Positions 1-13,100 of a DNA stretch of 28,531 bases are shown here, in pieces. The notes beneath the pieces are model-generated. The model was not told the DNA's origin. It saw only the letters and a list, made by a program, of their open reading frames with translations, and made no database searches. Location: NCBI GenBank assembly GCA_019649035.1, contig BMAT01001022.1:29878-58408 (forward strand), written 5' to 3'. Numbering within the stretch: the first letter of the stretch is position 1; each line of letters begins with the position of its first letter. Origin of the DNA: Elysia marginata (Eukaryota > Mollusca > Gastropoda > Plakobranchidae). The translations under genes and the position numbers were made by a program.

Positions 1-87
1 TCAGCCAAATTCTTTGTCATAAAAGTACTCATTAGAATATCTTAAACTTTTTATAATCACCTGTGAACTTATCACTTTTCCTTCCAG

Positions 88-201
88 GCTACAGTTATGA
101 GAGGCTTGACGGCTCAGTGAGAGGAGAGGAGAGATTTCTGGCTGTGCAGAACTTTAATTCAAACGATGAGACTTTTGCTTTCTTGTTGAGTACCAGAGCA
201 G
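88..201 (+). CDS. CHD1L: CHD1L exon: helicase C-lobe, motif IV-V region
   Basis: Acceptor cttccag, donor GCAG|GTTAGT; enters and leaves in phase 1. Encodes [15 protein letters not shown] followed by the AFLLSTRAG segment, i.e. the part of the second RecA-like lobe just before motif V. It is the first exon in the window, and the gene continues upstream. Confidence 0.93.
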
Positions 202-3200
202 GTTAGTTTAAGAATTTATTATAGGTCTAGTCTGGACATAATGGCAATACAGGTCATCTTATGTCAGCAGGATTTCTCTTTTGTTATATTTTGAGTTTTG
301 CATCCAACTTTAGATGAAAGGAAGGGGTAAAATCTGGAGTTGCATGTCTCATCTTCAGAGAAGAAACATGTTTTTTTTGTCTTTTTTTTTGTAATAGGGA
401 TGTAAATACAACATTTACAATACTATCTCATATATGCAAGGCTGCGCAAAGGTCACATTTGTGGTCTGTATCCTATTTATACAATATTTTCAATAAGAAA
501 AAAAATCGTTTTTCAGATGACTATAATCTCCCTCTTCTGAATTCTGTTAGAGTTTGCTGATAAAATAAATCCATTTTTTTATTTCAATGCTCTGTGTTAA
601 AAGAGATTTAAAGTTTGTATCTTTTCTGTGCAGGGGTTCTTTATATGAATTTCAGCTTACCTGAACCTCCCATCAACCACTTGGTCGAGTCCTAAATCTG
701 TAATGTAAGCTTGACCTTTTACAATGTACCTGTTCCTGATTTCAATTGTAATAATTGAAATTCATTATCAGTTAGCTATTGTCTTCAGTTTGCATCTGAC
801 TATATTTAATTTTTTATGCTTTCCTTTCCAAATATGGCGTTTTAGTTTCTGAGAGCAAATCTTAGCTTAAACTCTTTAGTGTTTCTGGTTTTGTTGGAGA
901 AAGTGTCACAAATACTGGCAAAAGCAGTGTTGTGCCAGTTTGTACCGAATTTCATATGATTTTTTTTTCTGTTTGCCAATTTGTACCAATTGCCCGTTAC
1001 TTGCTCTCTTTTTGCACAGGTGGTCAAGGGCTAAACCTGACAGCTGCAGACACTGTGATTTTTGTAGACAGCGACTTTAACCCTCAGAATGACCTCCAAG
1101 CCGCAGCTCGAGCTCACAGGATAGGTCAGGAAAGGTCGGTTTATTTTTTTTTTAGCTTGAAAAAATTTTGTGACTTTGACTGCAGAGATGAAAGGGAACT
1201 GTAGTCAGTTATCACTTTTTTCCTTATAATTATTTTACAAATGCAAAATTTTCTACTCTTAGCATTGTTTCACCTCCACCCAGGCCAGTGAAAATAATTC
1301 GCCTCATTGGCCGAAACACAGTGGAGGAAATTATTCTCAGGAGAGCAGAAGAGAAGCTCAAGCTGACGGAGAAGGTGATCGAAAGCGGCCAGTTCTCTAC
1401 GCCATCTACCAGCAAGCAGTCCATTCTCGGACAGGACACAGCGCAGGTTAGGGAGTTGAAGACAGGCAGACAGAGTTTGAACATACAATCTGGCAGACAA
1501 AATCTTTCTTTTATTTTGGTCCCTGCTTTCTTGGTTTTATTTTATAGTTTTGCTATTACTAATTGAATGTTGTGGACAATTTTTGTAAAGTTAGTAAATT
1601 TTTAAGTTTTATATACATGTTTATATAATGTCTGTAACCTGGGAAATGAATATGAGATTGCAAGCCAGAAAGATGAACAGTTTTTTCAGGCATTAAAGGA
1701 ATAAAAATTTTAATTTATCAAACTTGTAATTATTTTATTTTTCAAACCAATTTTTTATACTTTGAAAAGCTAAAGTAATAAAGATTTGACTGCATAAAAG
1801 AAAGATAGACGATATTCACGGGCACTAAAAGATAAGGAGTAAAATGATATTTCTCAAACTATTAATTATCTTTTTGTTTCACTAATTTTTACAAAACTAT
1901 AAAAGGATTTTATCTCATATACTTCAAAAGTTAATAACGTTTCTTAACTACACAGCTTCAGGACATTCTGAAGTTTGGCGTTGATGAACTTCTTGCCGAA
2001 GCCCGAGCTGATGAACTGCTAGACTTTGAGGCAATTCTTGGAGAATCTCGAGACGGGCAGTGGGTATCAGAGGACAGAGCTGAAGACAAGCAAGAGTCGA
2101 GGGAGAAGGTGAGAGAAACATGCTTGTCTGGAATGAGAAAAAAAATATTACGATTATGACTTAGCTCTAAAAGCAAAACATATGTGTTATCAGCTTTACA
2201 CTTGTGTCAAACAAACATAAAATAATAACTCCTTTGAACCGAAGCTCTTAGGACTGCAGCTTGATTCAGGTTTATCCAAATTTTAGGTTATTTATATAAA
2301 GAAAGTTACTCTTGAATCAAAACTATATTTTGGCTTAATCCAGTATTTTGGTTTATGTAACTTCAGTTTAAAGGATCTCTTGGTTTATCATTTTCATTTT
2401 AATTTTGAAGAGCTGTGAAAGTTACCTTACTGATATTATTTTTTCTTGATCCTACACATCAACATAGCTGAACTGCAGCTCTCCTTTTTTCTTAGTCCTG
2501 GAATAGCCTGCCTGCTCTTGTTAACAAATCAAGATCAAGTGTGTCAGACATTCAGAAGATGTGTGATTGATCAGGTTAAGGCTCATAACGTTAACAACAG
2601 TCAACTGTGCTGTTTCTCTGAGTCAGTTATTTCCAATTGGGAATGAGATTAGAGCCCAAATTATCGTTCCTGTTGGAAAACTTCCTCTATTAAGTCAATT
2701 GCTTGCGGGCGAGACCAATAATTTTGTACTTCATTCTCATTCCCAATACTTTCTGTCTACTGGTTAGAGCAATTAGCTGTATCAACCCTTAAATGTTTTC
2801 ATTAACTTCTTCACCATGATAGCTGCTGATCATCATGTTAGGTCAGGCTTTGAATTGTGAAACTTCAGAAATTTAATTATATCTTGAACTCTTCTTTACC
2901 ATGTGATAGTATTCGACTACTATAATGCAGCCATACTAAGTGATTACACAAAAAGTCCTTTCCCTGACTTCCAAACAATACTGGGCAATTTATAAGAAAT
3001 TATTCTATTTCTTTTCCAAATTACGTGCATGTTGCTTCAGTATAATTATATGACTTGCTTGTTTGGGATATCCCCACATGGGTAATAGTTGTATCTTTGA
3101 TGAAAATATACACACGGATGGTAATGGTGATGAAAGGGTTAAGAGGACTTACTAGTCTTTGCATTAATGAACAGTGATGCGAAATCTCATGTTTTTTCAG

Positions 3201-6200
3201 GTTATTTCAGGTTTTTTTTTTCATCTATTTCTTGTTTATGCAACAACATGTGTCCAAGCCAACTTTTAACATAATGTGCAATGCCAGAATCATTTTCAGG
3301 TTTTTTTTTTTTTTCAAAACCATTTGGCATCCATGAATCAAGTTGAGATTCTTTAACCCTCAGAGTGTAACAAATTAATTTTTTTTGCATCACAATATCC
3401 TTAAGTGTATGAAAAAATGAACTTCCTGTTTACAGGGCCTATATAATCTTCTGATGAGGCTTGGTGGATTAACGGGTGTATTTAAGTGTTGTTCTTGTAG
3501 TGGGTGATAAAATCTTAGGAGTTATACTGATCTCTGAAAACAATAAACCCTTGTAGTTACTGAAAATTTTATCTACATTCTTACATTGGTTTACATAGAT
3601 GTAAAAAACTTTTTTTTTCAATTGATAAAAAAAAGCTACCGGACAAGGGTGATAATGAGGAAGAAGATGATAACGGTACACAAATCCAAAGCATGTATAT
3701 GTTTGAAGGAACAGACTACTCTAAGGAACCTTCAACAGCAGATCTGAAAGCTTTCGATCAACTCATTCAAGGTAACATTGTTGATCATAATGAAGTCTTT
3801 TTGTTCATATTGTTTTTTTTTTTTAATCTGTTTGTTTAGTGTTAATAGATGGTAGAGAATTGTCTATTATTACGACTTTATTTTCCCTGTGCTTTCTATT
3901 CTTTTTGTGACCCGGTTTGATTAGATGATTAGATAATTTTTGTTAGTTCATGCTGTCATGTTGCACGGTACGATACATTGACAAGTAAAGAATAACTACC
4001 TCATATTAAATTTTTGTTGTTAGACATTTTTTGCTAATAATGTACGTTTTGTCAGGTAGGCATGCTGGAAGTAAAATTAATCGAACATTACTAAACCCTC
4101 CGCTCCAAAGAGTCGCAACTATGATTAAGACTTAGTCAGCTTCAATAATTGATTGCGCAATTTTGATCTTCCAAATGAAGTTTGAATCAACTTGCAATAG
4201 CTAAGCAAAGACCTGGGCCACAAAACTTCTATTTTGTAAGCAGTGGTAACATGGTATTAGCTATGTTTGTTTTTAAAGGCAAAGCAAAGGGTGTTGAAGC
4301 TACTACAGGTTAAGGGTTTAAATTATACCAAAGGGATAAGTTGCTTTTTTTTTGTCATTTTTTACTTCAAGCCTGTTTTAACCCCTTCACTGCCAGGCCC
4401 GAGTCTCACTCAGGGTAGACAATTCTTGTTTATTTAGTCTTATGAACGGTCAGAGAGATATAGCCGTAACAAACTTGTCGACATAGTAAACCAAACACAT
4501 CATTTCCTTTGTTAAAAAGCAGATTTGCAATTTTTTTCAGTTTTACTATTTTTTTAACAAATTTTTTTAATGGTAAAGGCAGAACCTACTTGGCAGTGAA
4601 GGGGTTAAACCCTTTGCTAATTTCTTACTTTAAATCTTTTAACCAACATAGAAATATTTATATGCATCGTGAACTTGCAGCAGAGAAAGAAATCGCAGAG
4701 GCCAAGGCTGGTGGGGAGAGAACTTTGCGACGAGCAGGGACAAGTGTGACCTCATTACTTCCCTTGCCTGAAAGAAAACCCAAGAAGCAGCTGACACCAG
4801 AGGAGTTGGAGGAAAGGAGGAAAAAGGTAAAATGTCGTCACAAAGAAGCTCTTCCTCCCTAAATTTGTGTCTTCTGATTGGTTGGTTGTTTGAATTTAAA
4901 CGTCTCTTTTCAACTACAAGGTTATATCAGAGACAGCGCTTGGGACAATTGAAAGCGTGCTGCCACACCGTGATGTACGGAGCGCTGTATACACCACACC
5001 CAGTCACATTATCCTGACACCGGGTCGACCAGACTTAGCACTAAATCCATAATGCTAGACACTAGGCGATTCAGCTGCTAATACCAATTTTAAAGTCTTT
5101 GGTTTGACTCGGCCCGGGATCGAACCCGTATCTCCCGATCTCTGAGCGAGTGTCTTTACCGCTAGGCCACAGAGCCGGTTGTGTGTCTACTGAAGATCAA
5201 AGTAAAAACGCTATTGTAAATTAGCTTTTGTATATTAAAATGGCATATTCCAATTTTTTTTCCATTAGGGGCCTGTTTAATTTTAAAATGTGTTTTTTTT
5301 TTGTTTTTTGCAGAAAACTTTTGTCTTCTTTTCTCATTCTTTCTCTTCGAATATTTCTCCAGAGAGAAGAGGCTGAAGCGAAGAGAGCGAAGCAGGCTGC
5401 CCAGCAGAAAATCTTGAGAGCTCAAGCTTTGAAGAAAAAACGGTGGGTTTTTAGTTTATAGCTCGAAGCAAAACATGTAGACCAATAGAAATAGACAGGT
5501 GCTAATGATTTCTCATAGCTTGACATAAAAACAAGCTTGTGTCAATCCCAATGTTTGGACTGGGTGAAATTGTTCGACAAAGCATCATCTGTTTATCTGC
5601 TATACATAATTTAAAAACATGAAAAATTTGAAGCAGCGACTTTTTAGAGAAATTTTAGACAGCATTTTTTAAGTTTCAGTTGAAAATGGGTCAACCAATT
5701 TTTTTTTAGATTGTTTCATCTTTTGTAACCATCTGAGGCTGAACATACATGCTAAGCAGTGACTAATTTGTGTCTCTTGTTATATACATCCAAACCACAA
5801 CTTAATTCCTCAATTTGGAATTTGATTAAATTATTACTTTTTATTTGTTTTGTTTCTACTGTCATACTCTAGCGAACAGCTCTGGTCGGCGAACCGCTAT
5901 GTGTCCTCAGCCATCTTGCTGGCGAGTGACGGAGAAGAGGAAGAGGAGGAAGAACCCACAACGTCATCATCGTCATCTGGCATGGGCAAAAACTTTTCTC
6001 TTACCTTAGAGATGGATAGTGAGGATAACGACGACTATGGTGATAACGGGCACACAACTGGAGAGGAAGGAACGAGTGGAAGAAAAAAGAAGCTGGCCAT
6101 TCGTTATGTTATGGGTGATGTAACACACCCATTGGATGCCAACACAGCTGATAACATAATTGTACATTGTGCTGGTAAGTTAGAAAAACTTGATTTGATA

Positions 6201-9200
6201 AATGGTTCCTATGGGTTTCCAGCATTCTTGCAGGCATGGCAGAAAAGAAGAAACAGCTGGGACTAGATTGTAATGTGTTGAGAATGGAAATGCAGTATTA
6301 CCTTTTCAAATTCAATTTTGATGAACTGTGTTAGACAATAAAAAATGTTTGGCTTTTAGCAATTGTTTCTTTCTAGTCTATATAAACCACATTTTAGCAG
6401 TCAGAATTTAGGTTTTAAGGGTTTTCTGTTGTATACTCTGCTAGAGTTCAACTTTAGAAGCAAAAGGTTTTTGTAGAAATATTTGATCCTTTGTAAGAGA
6501 CATATCCAAAATGAAGCCCATCAGATTTTCAAAAAGTAGATGTATTGGAGAAAGATGCTTGTCTCTATGAATTTAACTTAGCTAACTGCTGGCTTCAAGG
6601 AGCTAACTCCTCTATTAGAGGTGCTTAACCAAGACTCATCTGTTCCTTTGGAGAGTGCCAGAGAAATCATTTCTAACAGTAATTCCAGCCGATGGCAGCA
6701 GTATATTGCAAAGGCCTAGGGATATTAAAAACGGAAAGTCCTTTGACTTTCAACATGAAGAAAAGTTTTGCATTTGTTTTTTGTTTTTTAACGTGTAGAA
6801 TTACCTGATGCCAATTATTTTAAGTTTGGTTTCTGCTTGACTTATGTGAAAGATTGAGTTTAGAAACATATAGCTAAGTCTGAGCTTTGAACTTTTACCC
6901 AGACAACTCAGGAACCTGGGGTCAAGGTGGCTTGTTCTCTGCCATCTCGGCTAGATCATCCAAGGCAGAGGAACAGTACGAGTTTGCTGGTCGCATGAAA
7001 GGTATGTTCCCAATCACTTAATCTTAATAGCTTTGATTTATCTTTAGATGTAAGAAAATATGAACTCCCAAAGCATGAATTTAGCTTTCTATATTGATAT
7101 GAACAGACTTTTCAAAAGTCATTTGAAAGTATAGAAATCAGTTAAGTTATCTTACAATAAGAAAATATCAAAATGTGTGTCTGTAAATTGTTTGAGTTTT
7201 ATACTCAGAGAAAAACCAGAAAAATCTAAATGCCCTAAAGTAACTAAACAAATTGAGCAGGGGGGAGAGTCCAAAAAGATTTTTTACATCAAGTAACTGT
7301 TGAAGGCACAGAATTGTTTTTTTTTTCCTAATAATTATTTATGTGTTTTAATGGTTTTCCTTTTGTGTTTTGGCTATTTGATATCAGATCTGTCACTGGG
7401 TGATTGCCATTTGATACCTGTAGATGATATCGAGAGCCGGGAGGACGGGCGAGAATTTGTGAGTCTTGTACTACAAAGCAGGAATTTCAGTTCCTATCTT
7501 TAGAAATTAATTTAGGATTTCAGCTTAAAAAAAAATTTTTAGAATGAATTTAATCAAGTGAAAAAATTAATCTGTATTGCAGCACTTACTTGCATTTGCA
7601 AGAAAACATCAGGGCACCCAACATAAAAGGGCACCAATCCCACTCATAAAGGTTTATAGATTTATTTGAGAGTTGGACGTCCTTATGCTATTCCTATTTC
7701 CATTTATAAAAGTTTAAAAATATGGCATTTCTAAAATAAAAATTAAAGTCCCTACAAAACTAAGAGTCTCAGGCCTTGTTTAGTTTTGGTTAATCATGTA
7801 CATCCCTAATTTTAGTGCAAGTCAAATGAAGTGAAAAGAAGTTTGAATTCATGTACTAACTTTTCCTGTTTACCTTAGAAAACCATATGAAAGTCACTTT
7901 TTTTATTTTTGCCATGAAGAAAAAAGTATTTAAAAATCAACCCAACCGTCACGCAATATTAACTGTAGATTTAAAAATTTATTCTCAATCCTGGTCTTGC
8001 AATAATCTTAATTTGTCTATTTCTTTGACGTAAAGTTATTTTTTTCTCTGGAGATCTTAGTCTATATTGCTTAGTTATTATTCTTGAAAGCAATCGCTCA
8101 AATTTTACAGAAAAATTTAGCCTTAACTTGTTTAACTTCTCTTTTTTTTTTATTTCATCATTCATCACCTGGAGTTAACACTGTGAACAAAAACAATGAA
8201 ATGAAATATGAAAGATTCGTCTTGCTATTATTTGTTCAATTCAGGTGTTGTTGTTGATTCATGTCATAAATTTTCCTGCCGATACTATGAGAAACTTAGA
8301 GTTGACAAGCTTTGGTACATTTAAAAAAAAAAAAAATTTTCCTTAACTCTTAAACCAATGCTGTCCAGCATTTTGATAGCGAATGCTCCCAGCAACCCAT
8401 ACCTATATTATATTGTTTTGTTCTATTTGCTTGAAACTTTTAGACTGACCAGAATATTTAGAACTAGGCCTTGTTTCTTTGCCCCTGAAGTAGCTTATTT
8501 TCTTTTGTAAGTTCCCATTCATCCTTATATTGCATGCAATCAAATGGGAACAAAATTATCAGTTCAAGAGCTTAGAAAAGTTTATGAGGGCCTACCATAC
8601 AAGGTTTGAGGTCATAATGGTTTTAGATTTATTGCAAACTTATCACATTTATATTTTATTTAAGCTATGCTCGTTTTTATTGTCTCCTTTTAGCTGGCTC
8701 TGATTGTTGCTCAAGAGCGGGACAAGCGATCCAACAAACTGTCTGGCATCAAGTTGTCTGCCCTTGAGACTGGATTAAAAAAAGTTTGCAAAGTAGCTCA
8801 AGAAAAACAAGGTCAGCATTGAAAGCTTGTTCCTGAAACTGCTGGCCTATTTTTCTGGTTTGAGATTGATTTGTGCCGCACAGTGATGTAGCAGAGTCTA
8901 TATAATTTTAACCTAGTCAATTTGATTATTTTACTTAACTAAACCCAGTACAGATATTTCAAATCTCTTGTGAACAAAATTTGGCTTTTAATAGTATAAT
9001 AATTGACTTAGCAGTATACACTACAAACAAAGGAAAAATTTTTAATTGACAATGTTGCCCTTTGTTCGGGGAGCGTCGTGGTCTAGTGGTAGACACTCGG
9101 CTTTCAGACCCAGAGGTCTGAGGTTGGAGTCTTGCTTTCGGCAGGTCGAAGTTTAGTCCTTGAGAAAAGCTATTTACACACATTTCTCATGCATTAAAGG

Positions 9201-10154
9201 AGTACCTGACTATTGGCAGTAAAAGATCTAGTTGGTGTGCTAGAGTGATGTGGTTTACTTGCTGCCCCTCTGTGAGTTCAGAAGGTGATTTGGTTGGAAA
9301 TGGCCTGTCAGGGAACCCATGAAAAGCGCTTAGAGCATATTAGTGGATTAGGCGCTATATAAAAACGCTCATTACTAACTTTACATACATTTTTTACTGA
9401 TAATTTGAGTGGGGGGGTGGTTAATTTAGAGGTAAATTTCCTTCACATTGTATTTGATGTATCCGAACTAGATAGTTGTTAAGTTTTTAATGTTACTTTT
9501 GTAGCATCTCCCCGCTGGTGTCTGTTCTGCTGTGCTGGGCAAGATGTCATTCCTCAAGAAAATAGATGAGATGGTTAACAAAATGAAAGGTTGTCAAGCG
9601 TGATTGAAAAGCTCATTTTAAAAAGTTTATCTTAATATTGACGTGTTGTCAATGCCAGAGGCCCATCACTTTGAGGCAAGACACTGACATCACTTTCGCT
9701 GCAAGACCTGATATAAAAGCTAAAAAATAATCCTCTATAGGAATGGAAAATTTTCCACCACATGGGAGTTTTAAATAGATGTTATGGTCAGGAAGTGTAT
9801 TTTTAAAAAATGGAAATATATGAATATACTTTTATGCTTATGAGAAGCGCAACATGCAAAGTTTGATGTAAGTATAAGTTCGGTTGCCTAATTTTGTTGA
9901 AAGCAGCATATTAAAAGACTACTGTCCGACTAATTTTTGTCCTTGACAAAAAAATAATGTCATTTATTCTTTACTGTATTTATTTCAATTGTCAATTATA
10001 AATGTAAAGTGCCTAAGAGCATAAAGTACTCTGAATTTTTTGCGCTGTATAATTTCAAGTTTATTCCTTCCTTCATTCATTCAATATGGGTGAGAAGTGG
10101 TCAGTCGTCTTCTCAGGCTCTAGGAAAGATTTTTATTTGACTCCACAACTTCCT

Positions 10155-10186
<32 letters not shown>

Positions 10187-13100
10187 GCCAGCGTCCACCT
10201 GCCGCGCATCGGGCAGAGCACACCAGGATTCAACTGGTATGGCACTGAGCGACTTATACAGAAATATCTTGCGTCTCAGGGAGTGCCCACTCTCATGTAT
10301 CCTTGTTATGTTTTTGTCATAAAATAAGATAAGGTGAATAGAATCTTTATTGTTCTTTTACAAGAGGCACATTGCTTTTTGTTTTTTTTTATACTAGAAT
10401 CATATATTTACAAACACAATGTCAGACAAAAGTTCAGTCCTAAAATGTTTGTTACTCTTACAGGGATCAAGCATGTATTTGTACAATTCACGAGTTTAAC
10501 AGAAATAGGTAGAAATGGTATTTTACAGTGTTCAAGTCTGCATTTGTTGCTTCAAGGCTTTCCTGAGAATTCAGAGAAACTTATCTTGCTACGCAACTGG
10601 CTATGTTTATCTGTAAAAATCAAGATGGTTTTACTTTGAGTTTACCACAGTTATCACAAATTTGTGTTTGAAAACTTGTAGATTATTTTGTAGACTATTT
10701 TGTCAGTTTTCCTCCAACGCAGTAATTCCCTGAGGTCAACAGGGGTTTGATCAGTACCATAGTTACTAACAATGCAAAAGATTCCGCGTTGGATCCCTGG
10801 TCGATGCAAATTTTCATTCACTTCTCTAAGCACCCAGCATAAAGTCAATTGCTAAATCTCTGCAGGCTTCACAAAAGTAAAGGTGGCAAGGAAAGCCATG
10901 ATAAACGAAATTATTGAGCCTTGGGCCATATAAAATAATATGACTCAAGTCTAATCTTTCTTTCCGAAGACTTGTAATTCGTACTAGCTTTTTTATGGCC
11001 CTACTTATAATTAATATTGTGCTAATCAGCTCAAATTTATAAAGTTCAAGAAATTCTTTTGCTCTTTTTCTTAACCAAAAAAAGTTATTATTTTCCACGG
11101 AAGCAACATGGCACTAAACGCAAACAGCCCCAACCAGCCAATCAGGGACCTAGCAAGGGTAAGCGGAACTGAAGCGAGATATTGAGATGACAAGCTTTTT
11201 TTGTTGAAACATGCAAATATTGACTAAATTTAAGTTCTGTGCCAAGTGTAAAATTGGAATGAAGTCCTTTCTAATAACTCTAAACCCAAACCAAAAAAAA
11301 AACCAACCTCACACAAGCTCTCTTGCAATGTGAGATATCGAGGTACATAATTATGGAAGTTGTATTTTGACAATGCATTCTAGTTCAATCCATCGGTCTT
11401 TCTTGTTGTAGAAACAATAACTGTTCATGTGTTTGTATAATTATGTCCAGTCTCAAAGAACGCAAATAACGGCCAAACTCCAACAGCGATGTTAGCAGCA
11501 TCTTCCTCGACATCGACTGTGTCTCAAACAAGTACAAACGATGCCAGCTCCAAACTCCCGACTCTTTTTGCCGGCATGAAGCTTTATTTCCACGATCTTC
11601 CTGAGGATGAGTCTAAAAAGCTACGGAGATTTGCATTGGCATATCCTTTAGTTATTATTTTTTTTTTTTTAACCTAGCAAAATAAAACTTTAATTAATGT
11701 TTGTAGGTTTTGTTATTTTTATAAAACTAAGCTTGTAAAGAAAACTTCTACATGGAATAATTTTTATCTTTTTAGCAATGACGAAGCATGGATTTAAAAA
11801 CATTTTTTGTTTGTTTGTGAAAGTTACCTCTATAGGTCATAATAACTCTATTGCCATGTGCAGTATAACTTTTAGGCAAGGACCTTTGCCATGAAACTCC
11901 TTTTTTTAAGGAGCGTAGTGGCGACATGGTTTAAGCTATGTTTCTCTAAGTGGCAAGGCGGTGGGTGCCGAAGCATCTATAAGTCGAAGGTTCGAATCAT
12001 ACTAAAGGCAGACATTTTCGGGCATTTCCACTAAAAAGCCTACTTCTCTCCACTGCTAATTTCATACCTTTACAATATTTAAATCAAGTATAACTTTTAG
12101 GAGTTTGTTGATTTCTCCTTAACTGATGTTACTTACGACGGAGATGTAGAAAGATCTTGGACTAAGTCAGTCACTCATGTCATTTCAAGCGACACCTGCG
12201 ACAAAGAGGTAAGTGAGGCTTGAGTTTTTCTTTTTCCCTCCTATCAGTGGATAAATGCCTTTTTCTTGTCCTATATGGTATTGAAAAATTTGTATTTGAA
12301 AACAACTTGTAACAAATTCCTGACAGGGGTAAGCATTCTTAAGATATATCCTGAATTCAGAATTTTTTTTAGATTTTGATTTTTAAAAATTCTGATCAAA
12401 TTTTCTTTACCTCAATGATCCTGAGTAGATTTTTTCCCCCTTTTGGTCCATTAGCACAGACATTTCAATGAAACATAATTATTACTGCCTTTGATTACCA
12501 GACTTACATCATTTTTTTACTGGTTGCCTATGGAAACTTGGAAATGATAATTAGCAGGAGCAATGCTATAGAATCATGTTATGTACTGTACATCACAGCC
12601 ATTGTAACCTCAGGATTTTTTTTTCACAAGTAAAGCCCATCCTTGTTCTGGCCACCTAATGTCCAGCATCTATTGGCATCAGAGGCTTTTTTTTTACTAC
12701 AATATATTTTTTAATCTAAGTTATCACTTTCCATTATCCTGCCTCTATTATTGACTTATTTAAAGGCAAGATATTGATTACAATCAAATTCAGAACTAAA
12801 AGAGCTTTGGATTATTGAATTTTATTATTAGTTAATGATAATCTATATTCAGAAAATAAAAAACCAGACCTATTGGCTGAGTGCTTCACTATACATTTTA
12901 AAACTTTAAAAAATGTCCTGAAAATCGAAACAAATGGAATTATTTCAATGACTGATCGTTGTATTTTTTTTATTACTATTAGTATAGTGTCATGTTTTTA
13001 GAAAAAATTAAGTTAGGAGATGTCTTCCTAAAAGGTTAAACATGTTACAATCAAATCCTTGACTGAGTAGCCCAGTCGAAACAACTGTCGGCAGCAAAAC

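Noticed and set aside
1950-1955. A third U12 intron ending at 1955 (TTTCTTAACTACACAG looks like a U12 branch site)
   Set aside because: Its donor at 1447 is GTTAGGG, which is not a U12 5' splice site.
2446-2767. Open stretch in a CHD1L intron as a missed exon
   Set aside because: Neighbouring exons already join in phase 0 with conserved protein on both sides; no similarity in the stretch.
4509-4680. Upstream extension of the CHD1L exon through the MITE
   Set aside because: The frame is open, but it runs through the transposon end and CHD1L similarity begins only after the acceptor at 4680.
5104-5178. A working tRNA gene on the minus strand
   Set aside because: A and B boxes are good, but the acceptor stem pairs poorly and a longer non-tRNA body follows; a SINE explains it better.
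10334-11098. Open frames of 64-101 codons on both strands in the U12 intron
   Set aside because: AT-rich, no similarity seen, no exon signals in phase with CHD1L.
11489-11677. A separate small BRCT gene starting at the ATG 11489
   Set aside because: The exon has a proper acceptor at 11450 in the phase supplied by the 11158 donor, and the 11085 exon is fixed by IYYFPR. No promoter signal is evident.
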